A stretch of DNA of 41,430 nt from Candidatus Dormiibacterota bacterium (GCA_027306595.1 DAHUZI010000019.1:1-41430); one strand, 5' to 3'. Numbered from the stretch's first letter, positions 7,330 to 16,000 are shown. The notes: a model not told the origin generated them from the letters alone. Numbers and translations: made by a program.

Positions 7330-7750
7330 GCTCAACGCCCGGCGGCGAGCGACCCGCCTCCCCTCCGACGGGCCCGTCGAGCGCTCCCAACAGCCACCTG
7401 CTGCGCGACGTCACGAGTGGGTCGGGCGGGTCCGGGCTCAGCGTCAGCCAGGTCCCGCAACCGGGACATGGCGCCAAGAGTTGGGCTGGCGATACCTCCA
7501 CGTCGGTCTCGCGTTGGAGACACGTCGTGCGTTCCGGCGGCCCGGCCAGCTGGTCCGACCCACAGCCCCAGGTCGCCCACGTGGCCATCAGGAGCCCGGC
7601 CAGCGCGGGCTGGTCGCGGAGCGAGGCACGCAGGGCCGGGTCGCCACGCGTCCGGACGTCGCCCTCGTGCGCTCGCAGCAGCGTGCGGATGCGGGTCGCT
7701 TGCCGATCGCTCGGCCGGGCCAGGACCCACAGCCGGCCGTTGGGCGGCGG
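7250..7750 (-). pseudogene. zinc-ribbon-like protein fragment
   Basis: The frame is open from just after the TAG at 7753-7751 that ends the HTH gene and is in the same reading frame as it. It looks coding: GRLWVLARPSDRQATRIRTL, then LRASLRDQPALAGLLMATWA, and a CPGCG motif (LLAPCPGCGTWLTLSPDPPD) like half of a zinc ribbon. The only in-frame start is ATG 7588. Either it was once part of the preceding gene and was cut off by a nonsense codon, or its own start is lost. The last part overlaps hicA on the other strand and is unlikely to be coding. Family unknown. Confidence 0.35.
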
Positions 7751-8446
7751 CTACCAGCCGAGGACGTCGCGCGCCCGTGCGCCCGGCGGGCGCGGGATGG
7801 CCACCCTCGCGCGTCGAGCCCGGTCGAGCCTCATCGCGTGCTCGAGGGCCGCGCCGACGGCGCTGTCGCCCGGTTCCCCGGGGAGGATGGTCGGGTCCAA
7901 GGCGTCATCGAGTCGAACGTCGCCGGGGCGTCCCGGCCCGGTGGCGACGATCGCGGCGGCGAGTGCGGCCCGCCGATCGGCCCCGCGCATCCGTTTGCGG
8001 TGACGCCAGTCGCGGCGCCGCCCCCAGTCCTCGGCCAACACGGCGCCCTGACGATCGAGGTCGTCGGGCGCCCGTGCCCGGTCCTCGGCCCAGCCCTTGC
8101 ACTGGCGCCAGGTGCAGCGGAGCGGGTCCCGTCGCCACGGTTCGGAAAGGTGGGGTTCGGCTGACTCCCACCAGCGCCTGTAGAGGAGGCGTGTCGGGCT
8201 CGGTGCCCGCCGGCCATCCTGGGCGGCAGCCTCGAGTCGCGTCTTCACCCAGTGGCGCTGCGCCACCACCGTCGGCGGGTACCGGTACGGAGGCTTCCGG
8301 CCCTGCCCCCGGACGCGCCGTCCGCCATCGACCAAGCCGTCCGCGATGTGCCGCTCGACGGTGCGCCAGCCGCCGAGGCCGAGCTGGACGGCGTGGTCGG
8401 CGACCTGCTGCTGGGTGAGCCATCCGCCCGCCGGGTCGTCGGCCAC
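7751..8446 (-). CDS. HTH DNA-binding protein of the integrative element
   Basis: 231 aa from GTG 8446. A helix-turn-helix near the N terminus (WLTQQQVADHAVQLGLGGWR, TVERHIADGLV, then a basic PPYRYPPTVV hinge) resembles MerR/excisionase-type winged helices. The remainder is rich in Arg, Trp and Asp and not recognised. It starts three bases after the integrase relic's stop, so the two were an operon, a position often held by excisionase or replication-control genes. The reading frame is intact, unlike its neighbours, but it may have lost a C-terminal part (see the zinc-ribbon fragment). Confidence 0.45.
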   Translation of the reverse strand: MADDPAGGWLTQQQVADHAVQLGLGGWRTVERHIADGLVDGGRRVRGQGRKPPYRYPPTVVAQRHWVKTRLEAAAQDGRRAPSPTRLLYRRWWESAEPHLSEPWRRDPLRCTWRQCKGWAEDRARAPDDLDRQGAVLAEDWGRRRDWRHRKRMRGADRRAALAAAIVATGPGRPGDVRLDDALDPTILPGEPGDSAVGAALEHAMRLDRARRARVAIPRPPGARARDVLGW

Positions 8447-8448
8447 GG

Positions 8449-9524
8449 TCAGCCGCTCGGCGGCGCTGGGGCACCCAGGGTCGCCTCGAGCGCGTCGGCG
8501 ACGGCCCGCAACGGCAGGCCGGCGTCCGCGAGATAGCTGGCGGCGCCCTGGCAGAGACTGTGGAACCGGATCGCTGGCCGGCCGTGCCGCTGGCGCGCCA
8601 ATCGGAAATGGCCGGTGGCCGCAGGCCCCAAGGGCGGCTGGCCGACGGGGGTCGTGAAGATCAGGCCCGTGCCATCCTCCCAACGTCGTCCCGCAACGAG
8701 GCGCTCCGCAGCCTGTCGCGCCCGCTGCCGGTCGCGCGCGGCGACCGCGAGGGCGGGCAGAGCCACGGCCCTGGCTGCGGCCGGTCTTGGGCTCGGCGGA
8801 GATCCAGGTGCGGCGGAGCCGTTGCAGGGTGCGGACGACGCGCAGCTCACGCCGCTCAGCGTCGTAATCGGGCCAGTGGAGCGCCAAGAGTTCGCTCTGA
8901 CGCGTCCCCGTACTCGGCGTCAGCGTCCACAGCGGGCCATCGCGATCGTCGCCCACCGCGGCGAGGAGCCGCCGCGCCTGCCCGGCGGTGAGAACCGCAG
9001 GCTCGCGGACCGGAAGGCGCGGCGGGTCGCTGAGCTGCGCCACGTTGCGCAGGAGCCTGCCGTCGCGGACGCCCGCCGCGAGGCAGGCCCGAAGAATGCT
9101 GCGGACATGCCAAGCACTCTGCGGGCTCAACCCGGCAGCGAGCGTGGCGGCGAAGAGACGGTTCACTTCGTGGCCGTCAGCTCGACGAACGGTCCCCTGC
9201 CCAGCCCGGGGAGGACGTGCGGCTCCAGGTCGGTGCGGGACCACGCCGCGGTCCGGGGCCGGAGCCGCACCGCCGCCCAGCCAGCCACTGCTTGGCATGC
9301 GCGCGGAGGGTGGGCGACCGTCCCGGGCGGGCGGCGACAGCGCCCCGGAGGCGGTCGCCGAGCGCCATGAGGAGGTTGTCCTCGGCTTCCTGGCGGGTCC
9401 GACCGTACGGGTGCCGGCGCACGAGGCGCCCGGCCTCGTCGCGGACCGAGTACCGCGCCTGCCAGCGTCCGTCACCCCGCTCGGTGACGCCACCGGTCCC
9501 GTTCGCTCGCTTGCGGCCACGCAC
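8449..9524 (-). pseudogene. tyrosine site-specific recombinase (integrase), multiply frameshifted
   Basis: GTG 9524 with GAGGAGG upstream begins an arm-type N-terminal domain (ERGDGRWQARYSVRDEAGRL, then RQEAEDNLLMALGDRL). The frame is lost near 9280. The SAM-like core and first catalytic block follow in a second frame (DGHEVNRLFAATLAAGLSPQ, TGTRQSELLALHW with the first catalytic Arg). A third frame from about 8790 carries ERLVAGRRWEDGTGLIFTTP and RFHSLCQGAASYLADAGLPL, where the conserved HxLRHG has become HSLCQG. The Tyr-containing end is missing. It cannot be functional. It sits beside attR and reads leftward into the element. Confidence 0.8.
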
Positions 9525-9695
9525 GCCCCCTCCTCGGGATGCGGCGCCGCGGGGCGCGGTCCCCCCGTCTGACGCCAACCTGAGTCCACGCCAGCGTGCC
9601 AGGGCGCGCCCTCGTGCGGGCGGCGTCGCGCCAATCGAATGCGGACGAGCCGCTGGCGAGCCGACCGGAGCAGTCGGAAGTGCCCTGTCTGCCGG

Positions 9696-9770
9696 CTACG
9701 GATCTGGGTGCAGGGGTTCAAAGCCCTCTGGGCGCGCCAGCGCGACCCCCGCAACAGAGCGGGTTTCTGC
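9696..9770 (+). repeat. attR: displaced 3' half of tRNA-Arg
   Basis: Second copy of the att repeat. It starts at the anticodon loop with no 5' half of a tRNA before it. The T stem now has A opposite C and the T loop ends in G, changes expected in a sequence no longer under selection as a tRNA. Confidence 0.88.
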
Positions 9771-10563
9771 CCCAGTTGATGACGTGGTGGGCATCGGCAT
9801 CCCAGAGTGGATGCGGACGGCAAGCCGGCCGCCGCCCCTGCCCGCCAACCGCTGCCTCGCCACCGGGTCTTCAGCCGCCCGCGCCACCCCCCGGCACCAC
9901 CCCGGGGCCCGGTCGAGGCCATCGCGTCAGCCCGGCCGGTACCCTCGCCTGCTATGCGAGGCGGAATGCCCGAACCGGTCGCGGCGCTGTCCTCGCCCGC
10001 GGCGTTCACTGGCGACCGTGCCGCCCATGAGGCCGACCGGCGGGTCGGCCCAGCCGCCTGCCCGGTCGGGCTGGCGATCGCCGCCGCCGCCTGGGGCGAG
10101 GGCGCGAGCCCGCTGCCGGTCCCTGCAGCCGTGGAGACGTGGTGGCCAGCTGCGACCCCGAGTGGTCCCCGGTGCGACCATCGCTCCCGTGGCGGTCCGC
10201 ATGGCCCCGCCCGAACATCGCCGCGACCGTGAACCCGATGGCGATCGGCGACCTGGGGCCCGCCGCGCCCGAGGTCGCCCGGCCGTGCCATGGCGGCCGC
10301 CCCTCGTCACCGTCTGGGGCGACGCGCGAGCCCGCTGCCGCCGGCCCCCGGCCTAGCGGCCCGGCTCCGGGCCGTGATCCACTCCCAGCCCCGAGAGGCC
10401 ACCCGCTCGGTCGCCGAGCGCTGGCGGCGGTCGCCGCTGTGACCATGCCCGCCGCCTCCCAAGCGCTCCGGGCCACGGTCGACCCGTGAGCACCTGGGAC
10501 CGGTGAGCCGACTCCGACATCGTGCCCGCATCGTGGCCGATGTGTCACCCGGCACCGGTCGGG
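9771..10563. other. non-coding spacer upstream of eqolisin B
   Basis: No convincing gene on either strand. It holds the 45-bp block (9895-9939) shared with the region before eqolisin A. It is longer than the corresponding spacer A by about 400 bp, so extra material was inserted or retained here. Confidence 0.55.
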
Positions 10564-10597
10564 GGCGCCGTACAAGCAAGCGGGGTGGTGCTCGTCG
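10564..10597 (+). promoter_or_regulatory. conserved promoter-like block of eqolisin B
   Basis: Counterpart of the block at 3495-3530: GGCGCC, GTACAAGCAAG and CTCGTCG in the same order, with TACAAG (10571-10576) in the place of TATAAA. The distance to the GTG is 45 nt, compared with 47 in copy A. Confidence 0.45.
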
Positions 10598-10621
10598 CCC
10601 CGCCACCCAGGAGAGCCGCCC

Positions 10622-12250
10622 GTGACCCTGACCGTCCGCCGACTCCTCGCCCTGGCCGCGGTGACGGCGGTGATCCTCGGCGGCACGAGTGCTGGGCTCG
10701 CACTCGCCGCGATCCGGACGATCCCGACTCCGCTCCGCCCGCCGCTGACGGCCCACCGCCTCACCGCACTCACGCAGCGGAGTCGGGTGGCGGAGGCCCC
10801 TCGGGCCCTCCCTGACGCGGAGTTGCCGCGCGACTGGCGGGACCACGGCTCGTGGTCGCCCGCGATCAGCCATCGGGGAGCCGCGACCACCTCCCTGGCC
10901 CTGTATCTCGGCCCCACGGCGGGCTGGCTACCCTGCACCTACGCCCCGACCGGCGTGTCGGTGACCGGGCGACCGATGACCTACCGGTGCGCCCCGCGCC
11001 CGGGTTCGGCGGCCGGGGCGATCACGCTGGTGGCGCCGCTGGTGCACAGGACCACCGGATGGTGGGAGCAGGCGGCGACCAACTCGACCAGGGACGCGGA
11101 CACATACGAGGCGTTCCGTGTAGCCACACTCACGCGCGCATCGAACGGGCGCCCGTGGTACGTGACGACCCGGCCCCAGCTCGTGCGCCTCGAGCCCCCC
11201 CCTCCGTCACCGTCGATGGCACTGAGCCTCGGACTCCGGCCGGGCTCCCAGCGGGTGCCGGCCGGCCACCCGGCGGGGCTGACCGTCACGGGCTCCGGCT
11301 GGCCGTCTGGGGCCTATGCGGAGCTCTGGGACCTGACGGACAACGTCAACACGACCCCGACGGTCAGCGACTGGTGCACGGCCCCGAACTGCCAGTGGAT
11401 GGTGCCGGCACACCGGTCGGGGGCTTACGAGTTCACCGTGTACCTCCACGCCCGCTCGGGGGCCCGGATCGCCGGTCTGTCAGCAGCCGTCACGGTTACC
11501 TGGGTGGCGTCGAGTCCGGCACCGACGCCGTCCCCGGCTTCGACCCCTACCCGGACGCCACTGCCCACGGCGGTAGCGACCCCCACGCCGGCGCCACCAC
11601 CACCATCGTCGGCGGTCGCGTCCACGCCGATCTGGTCCGGCTACGTCGTGGGGAACGGCCCGTACACGGCCGCCACCGGAACGTTCAACGTGCCTCGCCT
11701 CTACGGCGGGCCAACCGAGACGCAGGTGGCCGAGTGGGTCGGCGTCGACGGATGGAACCAGCAGTCCTTGATACAGGCCGGGATCGACGAAGTCTATGAC
11801 CCCAACGTCAGCACGACGCAGTTCCGCATCTTCGCCTGGTGGGAGGTACTGCCGGCGTATGGGACCATGCAGCCGATCGCAATGGCGATCTCCGCCGGGA
11901 ACTCCATCACGGCGACCGTGTCACAGGTCGCGCCCGGGGCTTGGGACCTGAGCGTCACCGACAACACCACGGGGACGAGCTTCACCACAGAACAGGCGTA
12001 CAGCGGCCAGGGAGTGTCCGCCGAGTGGATCGTGGAAGCGCCGACCGCGGAACCGGCCGGGACCGTCGACACGCTCGCCGAGTTCACACCGGCCGTGACG
12101 TTCACCAACGATCGCTTCAATGGAATCCAAACCTCGCTGACCGACGTCGTGATGGTGCAGAACGGCATCCAAGTCTCGACTCCCTCGATCCTGTCGGCAT
12201 CCGGCAGCTTCACGGTCGCATACGGCAGCAGCTCGCCGCCGGCCCCATAG
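10622..12250 (+). CDS. secreted G1 (eqolisin) glutamic peptidase B
   Basis: 542 aa paralogue of eqolisin A with the same plan: signal peptide (RRLLALAAVTAVILGG core), N-terminal domain with GWLPC and YRCAPRPGSAAG, Ig-like segment with a WC..PNC pair, Pro/Thr linker near 305-340, then the eqolisin domain (IWSGYVVGNGPYTAATGTF). Gln385 (SLIQAG) and Glu472 (AEWIVEAP) form the expected catalytic pair. The GTG at 10622 follows AGGAGAG by seven bases. It lies outside attR, so it is either the chromosomal homologue or cargo of a second, tandem element. Substitutions relative to A are scattered and the frame is intact, suggesting that both copies are maintained. Confidence 0.92.
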   Translation: MTLTVRRLLALAAVTAVILGGTSAGLALAAIRTIPTPLRPPLTAHRLTALTQRSRVAEAPRALPDAELPRDWRDHGSWSPAISHRGAATTSLALYLGPTAGWLPCTYAPTGVSVTGRPMTYRCAPRPGSAAGAITLVAPLVHRTTGWWEQAATNSTRDADTYEAFRVATLTRASNGRPWYVTTRPQLVRLEPPPPSPSMALSLGLRPGSQRVPAGHPAGLTVTGSGWPSGAYAELWDLTDNVNTTPTVSDWCTAPNCQWMVPAHRSGAYEFTVYLHARSGARIAGLSAAVTVTWVASSPAPTPSPASTPTRTPLPTAVATPTPAPPPPSSAVASTPIWSGYVVGNGPYTAATGTFNVPRLYGGPTETQVAEWVGVDGWNQQSLIQAGIDEVYDPNVSTTQFRIFAWWEVLPAYGTMQPIAMAISAGNSITATVSQVAPGAWDLSVTDNTTGTSFTTEQAYSGQGVSAEWIVEAPTAEPAGTVDTLAEFTPAVTFTNDRFNGIQTSLTDVVMVQNGIQVSTPSILSASGSFTVAYGSSSPPAP

Positions 12251-12349
12251 CTGGGCCGGACGCACCGGGCCGCAACCCGCGCCCGCCTCCGCGCGGCCGC
12301 CCGCGGGTTGGCCGTACCCGATGGCGCGCCGCCCGACCGCGCGCCCGGG

Positions 12350-12700
12350 TGCACTCCCGAAGTGGGGCACGTTGGAACCCGGGGTCCTGGTCGCGGTCGC
12401 GAGTCCAGCCTCGAGCGTGGAGCCAGGCCCCGGGGGACCGGCCGCTCGGAGCCGGCCGGCATCGGCGGCTCGCTGCTCCCGCTCCGCCAGCCCCGCCGCG
12501 AGCCGCCGCCGGGCCGACTGGGCATGGCTGGAGTCGAGGTCCGTCTCGGCGAACGACCGCCCACCATCGATGGGGGCCACGCCGAACGTCCCGGATCCCG
12601 CGAACGGTCGAGGACGAGCTGACCCGGCGGACTGAACCGCCCGACCAGCGCCCGCGCCGGGCCGAGGGACTTGTCCATGGCCAACTCAAAGTCAGCACCT
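12350..12700 (-). pseudogene. DNA methyltransferase C-terminal relic
   Basis: Minus-strand pieces read DKSLGPARALVGRFSPPGQL, VLD, and then, after a one-base loss at about 12607, FAGSGTFGVAPIDGGRSFAE and TDLDSSHAQSARRRLAAGL. The DPFAGSGT motif is the S-adenosylmethionine-binding block found near the C-terminal end of beta-class adenine-N6/cytosine-N4 methyltransferases. The DPPY-bearing N-terminal part is not recognisable. Probably the remains of phage or integrative-element DNA. The rest of the 12251-12976 interval shows no other gene. Confidence 0.6.
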
Positions 12701-12976
12701 GCGGCCAGGGAAAGTGCGCGCGCCCGCCTTGGACGGGATGGGCCCCGAGCGCCTGGCTCGGGCCTCCGGCGCCGTCGCCCAGGGGGCCACACCGTCACGG
12801 TCCCGCTCGCCACCAGCCCTGGGGCACCACCCTCCGCCGGCTCACCAACCGGATCGCCATCAGCCGGCGGGGTCAGATCCAGAGGCCGTCGCCCGCGCGC
12901 CGGCAGCGCTCGCGGTCTCAATTGGGACCGAGGCCGAAGGCCCGTAACCCGGACCCGCGCGAGCCGTTCCACGGCC

Positions 12977-14122
12977 GTGAGCGGGATTGCATCGCCCTGC
13001 TGCCGCGCGCCTGGGGCGGCCGCGAGCCGGGCTGTCTTGGGGCTCGCGGCGGCGCTCGCCCTTATCGCGGGCGCGGGCGCGCCCGCCCCGGCCCGGGCTG
13101 CTGGCCGGGGCGGGCGCACCGGTGCCGAGGCGTCCGCGCCGGTGCCTTGGCCGGCGCACTGGCTGGTCGCCGCCCCCACGGGCTGGATCGTCACCGCCGC
13201 GGTCGCCAGCCCGGCCGGGTCCGCGATCGACCTCATCGTGGCCCCGGCCAGCGGCCGGGCCCCCGGCCGCCTGGAGCGGATCGCCCTCCCCTCGGGACGG
13301 GTCGAGGCGGCGCGCGCCGTCGCCGCCGGCGCCACCTTGGCACCGCTCGCATCCCAGGTCGCCGTCCTCGACTACACCGGCCTGCACCCCTGGCTGCGCG
13401 CCCTCGCCCCCCGCACCCTGCGCCCCGGCCGCCCGGTCGGGCTGCGCAACGCGGCGGGCGTCGAGTGGCCCGCGGAGGTGACGTCCGCGGCTTCCGGCGC
13501 CGCCTGGATCGGCGACGGGCGGACCGTCCGGCTGGTCGACCTCGCCACCGGGCGCACCGCCCGCCGACTTCGGGTTCCGCCCGGATGGGCGATCGGCGCC
13601 CTGGCGGCGGCCCCGGCACCGCGGCGCCTGTACACCTCCGTCACGGATGCCCGCGGCGTCAACCGGGTGCTGGCGCTCGACCCGGCGCCCGGCCGGGTGG
13701 AGGCGACATCGGCACGGCTGCCGGCGCTCAGCGCGGCGGCCCTGCTCCCCGTGGCCACGGGGGTCTGGGTCTCGTACCGCACGGGGATGCTGGGGCTCAC
13801 GCAGCTCCTCCGCGCCTCGCGGCTGCAGCCGGCCGCATGCCCGCGCATGCCCGCCACCTGGCCGGTCCCGGCGCCGTGCCGGTCGGTCGGGATGGGCGAC
13901 TGGCCCAGCGTGACCGGTCGGACCCTGTGGCTCGCGGGGGCGTTCGGCCTCTCCTGCAACGACCCTCGCACGGGCGCCGTCCGTGGCGGCGAGACGCTCG
14001 CCGGTCGATCGCCGCTCGCCGGCCAGGTCAGCCGGGTGGTGGCCCAGCGCGGCGGGCTCGCGTACGTGGAGACGGCCGCCGGGATCGTGGCCCTCCGCCC
14101 ACCGTCCGCCTGCCTGGCATGA
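12977..14122 (+). CDS. secreted propeller-like protein, function unknown
   Basis: 381 aa. GTG 12977 opens a signal peptide (AVLGLAAALALIAGAGAPAP core, cleavage probably near ARAAG). The mature part has repeated beta-strand units typical of a beta-propeller: IDLIVAPASGRAPGRLERIA, VRLVDLATGRTARRLRVPPG, VLALDPAPGRVEATSARLPA. Four cysteines sit in the last third (ACPRM, APCRS, LSCND, SACLA) and may form disulfides. The longer upstream frame overlaps the methyltransferase relic and is rejected. It converges on the DUF4438 operon with 97 bp between the stops. No enzyme motif is seen. Confidence 0.7.
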   Translation: MSGIASPCCRAPGAAASRAVLGLAAALALIAGAGAPAPARAAGRGGRTGAEASAPVPWPAHWLVAAPTGWIVTAAVASPAGSAIDLIVAPASGRAPGRLERIALPSGRVEAARAVAAGATLAPLASQVAVLDYTGLHPWLRALAPRTLRPGRPVGLRNAAGVEWPAEVTSAASGAAWIGDGRTVRLVDLATGRTARRLRVPPGWAIGALAAAPAPRRLYTSVTDARGVNRVLALDPAPGRVEATSARLPALSAAALLPVATGVWVSYRTGMLGLTQLLRASRLQPAACPRMPATWPVPAPCRSVGMGDWPSVTGRTLWLAGAFGLSCNDPRTGAVRGGETLAGRSPLAGQVSRVVAQRGGLAYVETAAGIVALRPPSACLA

Positions 14123-14219
14123 TCACGGCAAGCCGCAGGGGCCCAGTTTCGGTGCGCCCCCAACCCGCCGGACTACGGGCGGCCGGGTGGGCCGCCGGCC
14201 CGCGTGGCGGTGCGGTGGC

Positions 14220-15128
14220 TCACGGCCCGGCCTCGCCGACCGCGAGCAGGGCGGCCAGATTGGCGCCAGGATGGACCTGCACCTCGAGGCGGCCGTCGAG
14301 AGCGCTCACGAGGACGGTGACCGCCAGGCCCCGGCCGGCGCGGCGACTGGCGCCGGTCGCGATCACGCCCACCGTGAGCGCCCCGGGCCGGTACCCGATC
14401 GCGAACCGGCCGTCCCAGTCGCGCACCGCGACCAGATCGCCCAATCGCAGGTGATCGAGGCCGGCCGCCGTCAGCGCCGACGGAGATGAGGTCTGGATCT
14501 CCAAGGAGGTGGTCGCGGCCAGACGGCCGGCGCCCATCCCGACCAGGTGGGGCGGGCAGACCGCCACGACACCAACCTGCAGCCGCCCGCCCGTGACCCG
14601 GGGGGCCCACGCCGCCCACAGGCGGGGACTCAGGCGGTGGCACGCCACCGATGGCGCATCCCGCACGGCGAGCCCAACCCCGACAGCGCGGACGACGACC
14701 CGATCCTCTGGGCCCAGGCGCTCGCTGACCTCCGGCGGGAAGTCGCAGAGGACGTGGGTGAACGCCTGGAACTCCTCGTGCTTGCCGGTCACCACCCCGA
14801 TCGCCCCGTCCACCGCCCCGCCCTGGATCTCCACGCGGTTGCCGACGCAGGCCTGGAGGCTGAGGTCGGCGTTGGCGGCGGGATCGGGATGGACGATGCT
14901 GACCGCCGGCTCCACCTGCTCCCCGGCCCACCCCAGCGCGGGCATGCCCACCCGGACCGCGGGCGCGATCCCCCCAATCCCGACCCCGACGAACGGGGTT
15001 CCGTCACGGTCGACGAGGTACGGGTCGCCCAGCAGCCGAACCGGCGCCACCCGTCCGGTCAGAGTGGTCCCGATCAGGCGGCCGCCGTTGGTCGCCGCGG
15101 CCCCTCCGGCGGCGGGCCCGGCCGTCAC
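14220..15128 (-). CDS. DUF4438 family protein (copy b)
   Basis: 302 aa. The family is defined by structural-genomics proteins such as Thermotoga TM1086, and its biochemical role is not established to my knowledge. Seen here: a GVGIGGIAPAVRVGMPALGW block, EQVEPAVSIVHPD, NRVEIQGGAVDGAIGVVTGK and VTVLVSALDGRLEV. The GTG start at 15128 overlaps the stop of copy a as GTGA, so translation is probably coupled. It is the last gene of the minus-strand run SBP1 - Gfo1 - SDR - DUF4438a - DUF4438b. The two copies align along their length but are clearly diverged, suggesting two subunits of one complex rather than redundancy. Confidence 0.8.
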   Translation of the reverse strand: MTAGPAAGGAAATNGGRLIGTTLTGRVAPVRLLGDPYLVDRDGTPFVGVGIGGIAPAVRVGMPALGWAGEQVEPAVSIVHPDPAANADLSLQACVGNRVEIQGGAVDGAIGVVTGKHEEFQAFTHVLCDFPPEVSERLGPEDRVVVRAVGVGLAVRDAPSVACHRLSPRLWAAWAPRVTGGRLQVGVVAVCPPHLVGMGAGRLAATTSLEIQTSSPSALTAAGLDHLRLGDLVAVRDWDGRFAIGYRPGALTVGVIATGASRRAGRGLAVTVLVSALDGRLEVQVHPGANLAALLAVGEAGP

Positions 15129-16000
15129 GGGCGCACCCCGCAGGCGGTGGAGATGGAGAGGCCGGCCTCCACCCACCATCCCAGCCGGTCGGCGGGTCCG
15201 GTGAGGACCGTCACCACGCCCACGCCGTGCCCGGGAACCGGACCGAGCGCATGCACGACGACCCCGACCGAGGCCCAGCCCCGCGCGTATCCGCGGCCAA
15301 ACCGGTGGTCCTGGTCGACCATCGCCACCAGATCGCCGATCCGAAGCTCGGCCAGGCGGTGGGCACCCCGAAGGACCGGGTCGTGGAGCATGACGTCGCA
15401 GTTGGCCCATTCCGAGCTCATGCCCAATCCCGCCCCCATGAGCTCCGGCGGGACCACCCCGACGACCCCGACCTCGAGCCGGCCCGGACCGGAGCGGTGC
15501 GACAGCCCCGCAAGCAGCCCCGGGCTGCAGTTGCGCACCGCGATATCTGGATGGTCGAGCAGGCGCAGCCCCTGCCCCTCGGCCTCCACGACCACCGAGT
15601 CTCCGGGCACCAGCTGCTCCAGGGCCTCGGGCTCGAAGTCGCAGAGCACGTAGGCGTGCTTGCCGATCACGGTTCCGGTCGCGCCCGCGGCCCGGCCCGA
15701 CGCCACCCGCACCGGGTTCCCGAGGCAGGCCAGGACCTGGACCGCCAGGTGCTGAGCGCTGTCCCGGCTCCCGAGCGAGGCGCCCGGCTCGCCATGGTCC
15801 GCCGCCCACCCGAAGACCGGACTGCCCAGGCGCAGATTGCGGCAGACACCGGCCATGCCCGGCAGCGCCACCGGGCGATCCCACCAGTCGACCGCGAGGT
15901 GCCCGCGGTGCACCGGATGGACGATCTCAGCCGCGCAGCGCACCCGCACGAGGCGATCGCGATTGGTGCGGAGCTCGTCGGGGGGCTCAGTTCGCGGCAT
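15125..16000 (-). CDS. DUF4438 family protein (copy a)
   Basis: 291 aa from ATG 16000. It has the same block order as copy b: PGMAGVCRNLRLGSPVFGWA, ADHGEPGASLGSRD, NPVRVASGRAAGATGTVIGK, HAYVLCDFEPEALEQLVPGD and a final VTVLTGPADRLGWWVEAGL. The GWA.DH.EPG motif is characteristic of the family. It starts 92 bp after the SDR stop and overlaps copy b by four bases. No signal peptide, so cytoplasmic. Function unknown; the context implies processing of whatever SBP1 binds. Confidence 0.8.
   Translation of the reverse strand: MPRTEPPDELRTNRDRLVRVRCAAEIVHPVHRGHLAVDWWDRPVALPGMAGVCRNLRLGSPVFGWAADHGEPGASLGSRDSAQHLAVQVLACLGNPVRVASGRAAGATGTVIGKHAYVLCDFEPEALEQLVPGDSVVVEAEGQGLRLLDHPDIAVRNCSPGLLAGLSHRSGPGRLEVGVVGVVPPELMGAGLGMSSEWANCDVMLHDPVLRGAHRLAELRIGDLVAMVDQDHRFGRGYARGWASVGVVVHALGPVPGHGVGVVTVLTGPADRLGWWVEAGLSISTACGVRP

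Larger units (their letters stand above)
3061..9770. mobile_element. decayed integrative element in tRNA-Arg
   Basis: Bounded by the att direct repeat. Contents from left to right are a secreted eqolisin, a small ORF, a Toprim/primase-like relic (-), an XRE regulator relic (-), a hicBA relic (+), a zinc-ribbon fragment (-), an HTH gene (-) and a tyrosine integrase relic (-) next to attR. Replication, regulator/excision and integrase genes grouped beside the att site resemble the layout of pSAM2-type integrative elements of high-GC bacteria. Every recognisable mobility or maintenance gene carries stops or frameshifts, so the element is fixed. Only the peptidase and the HTH gene look intact. 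Confidence 0.8.

Noticed and set aside
9696-9770. A second tRNA-Arg
   Set aside because: Only the 3' half is present, with broken T-stem pairing and no acceptor 5' strand.
12251-14219. A third att copy closing a second tandem element
   Set aside because: I looked for the GTTCAAATCC / GGGCGCGCCA core by eye and found none; only a computed search would settle it.
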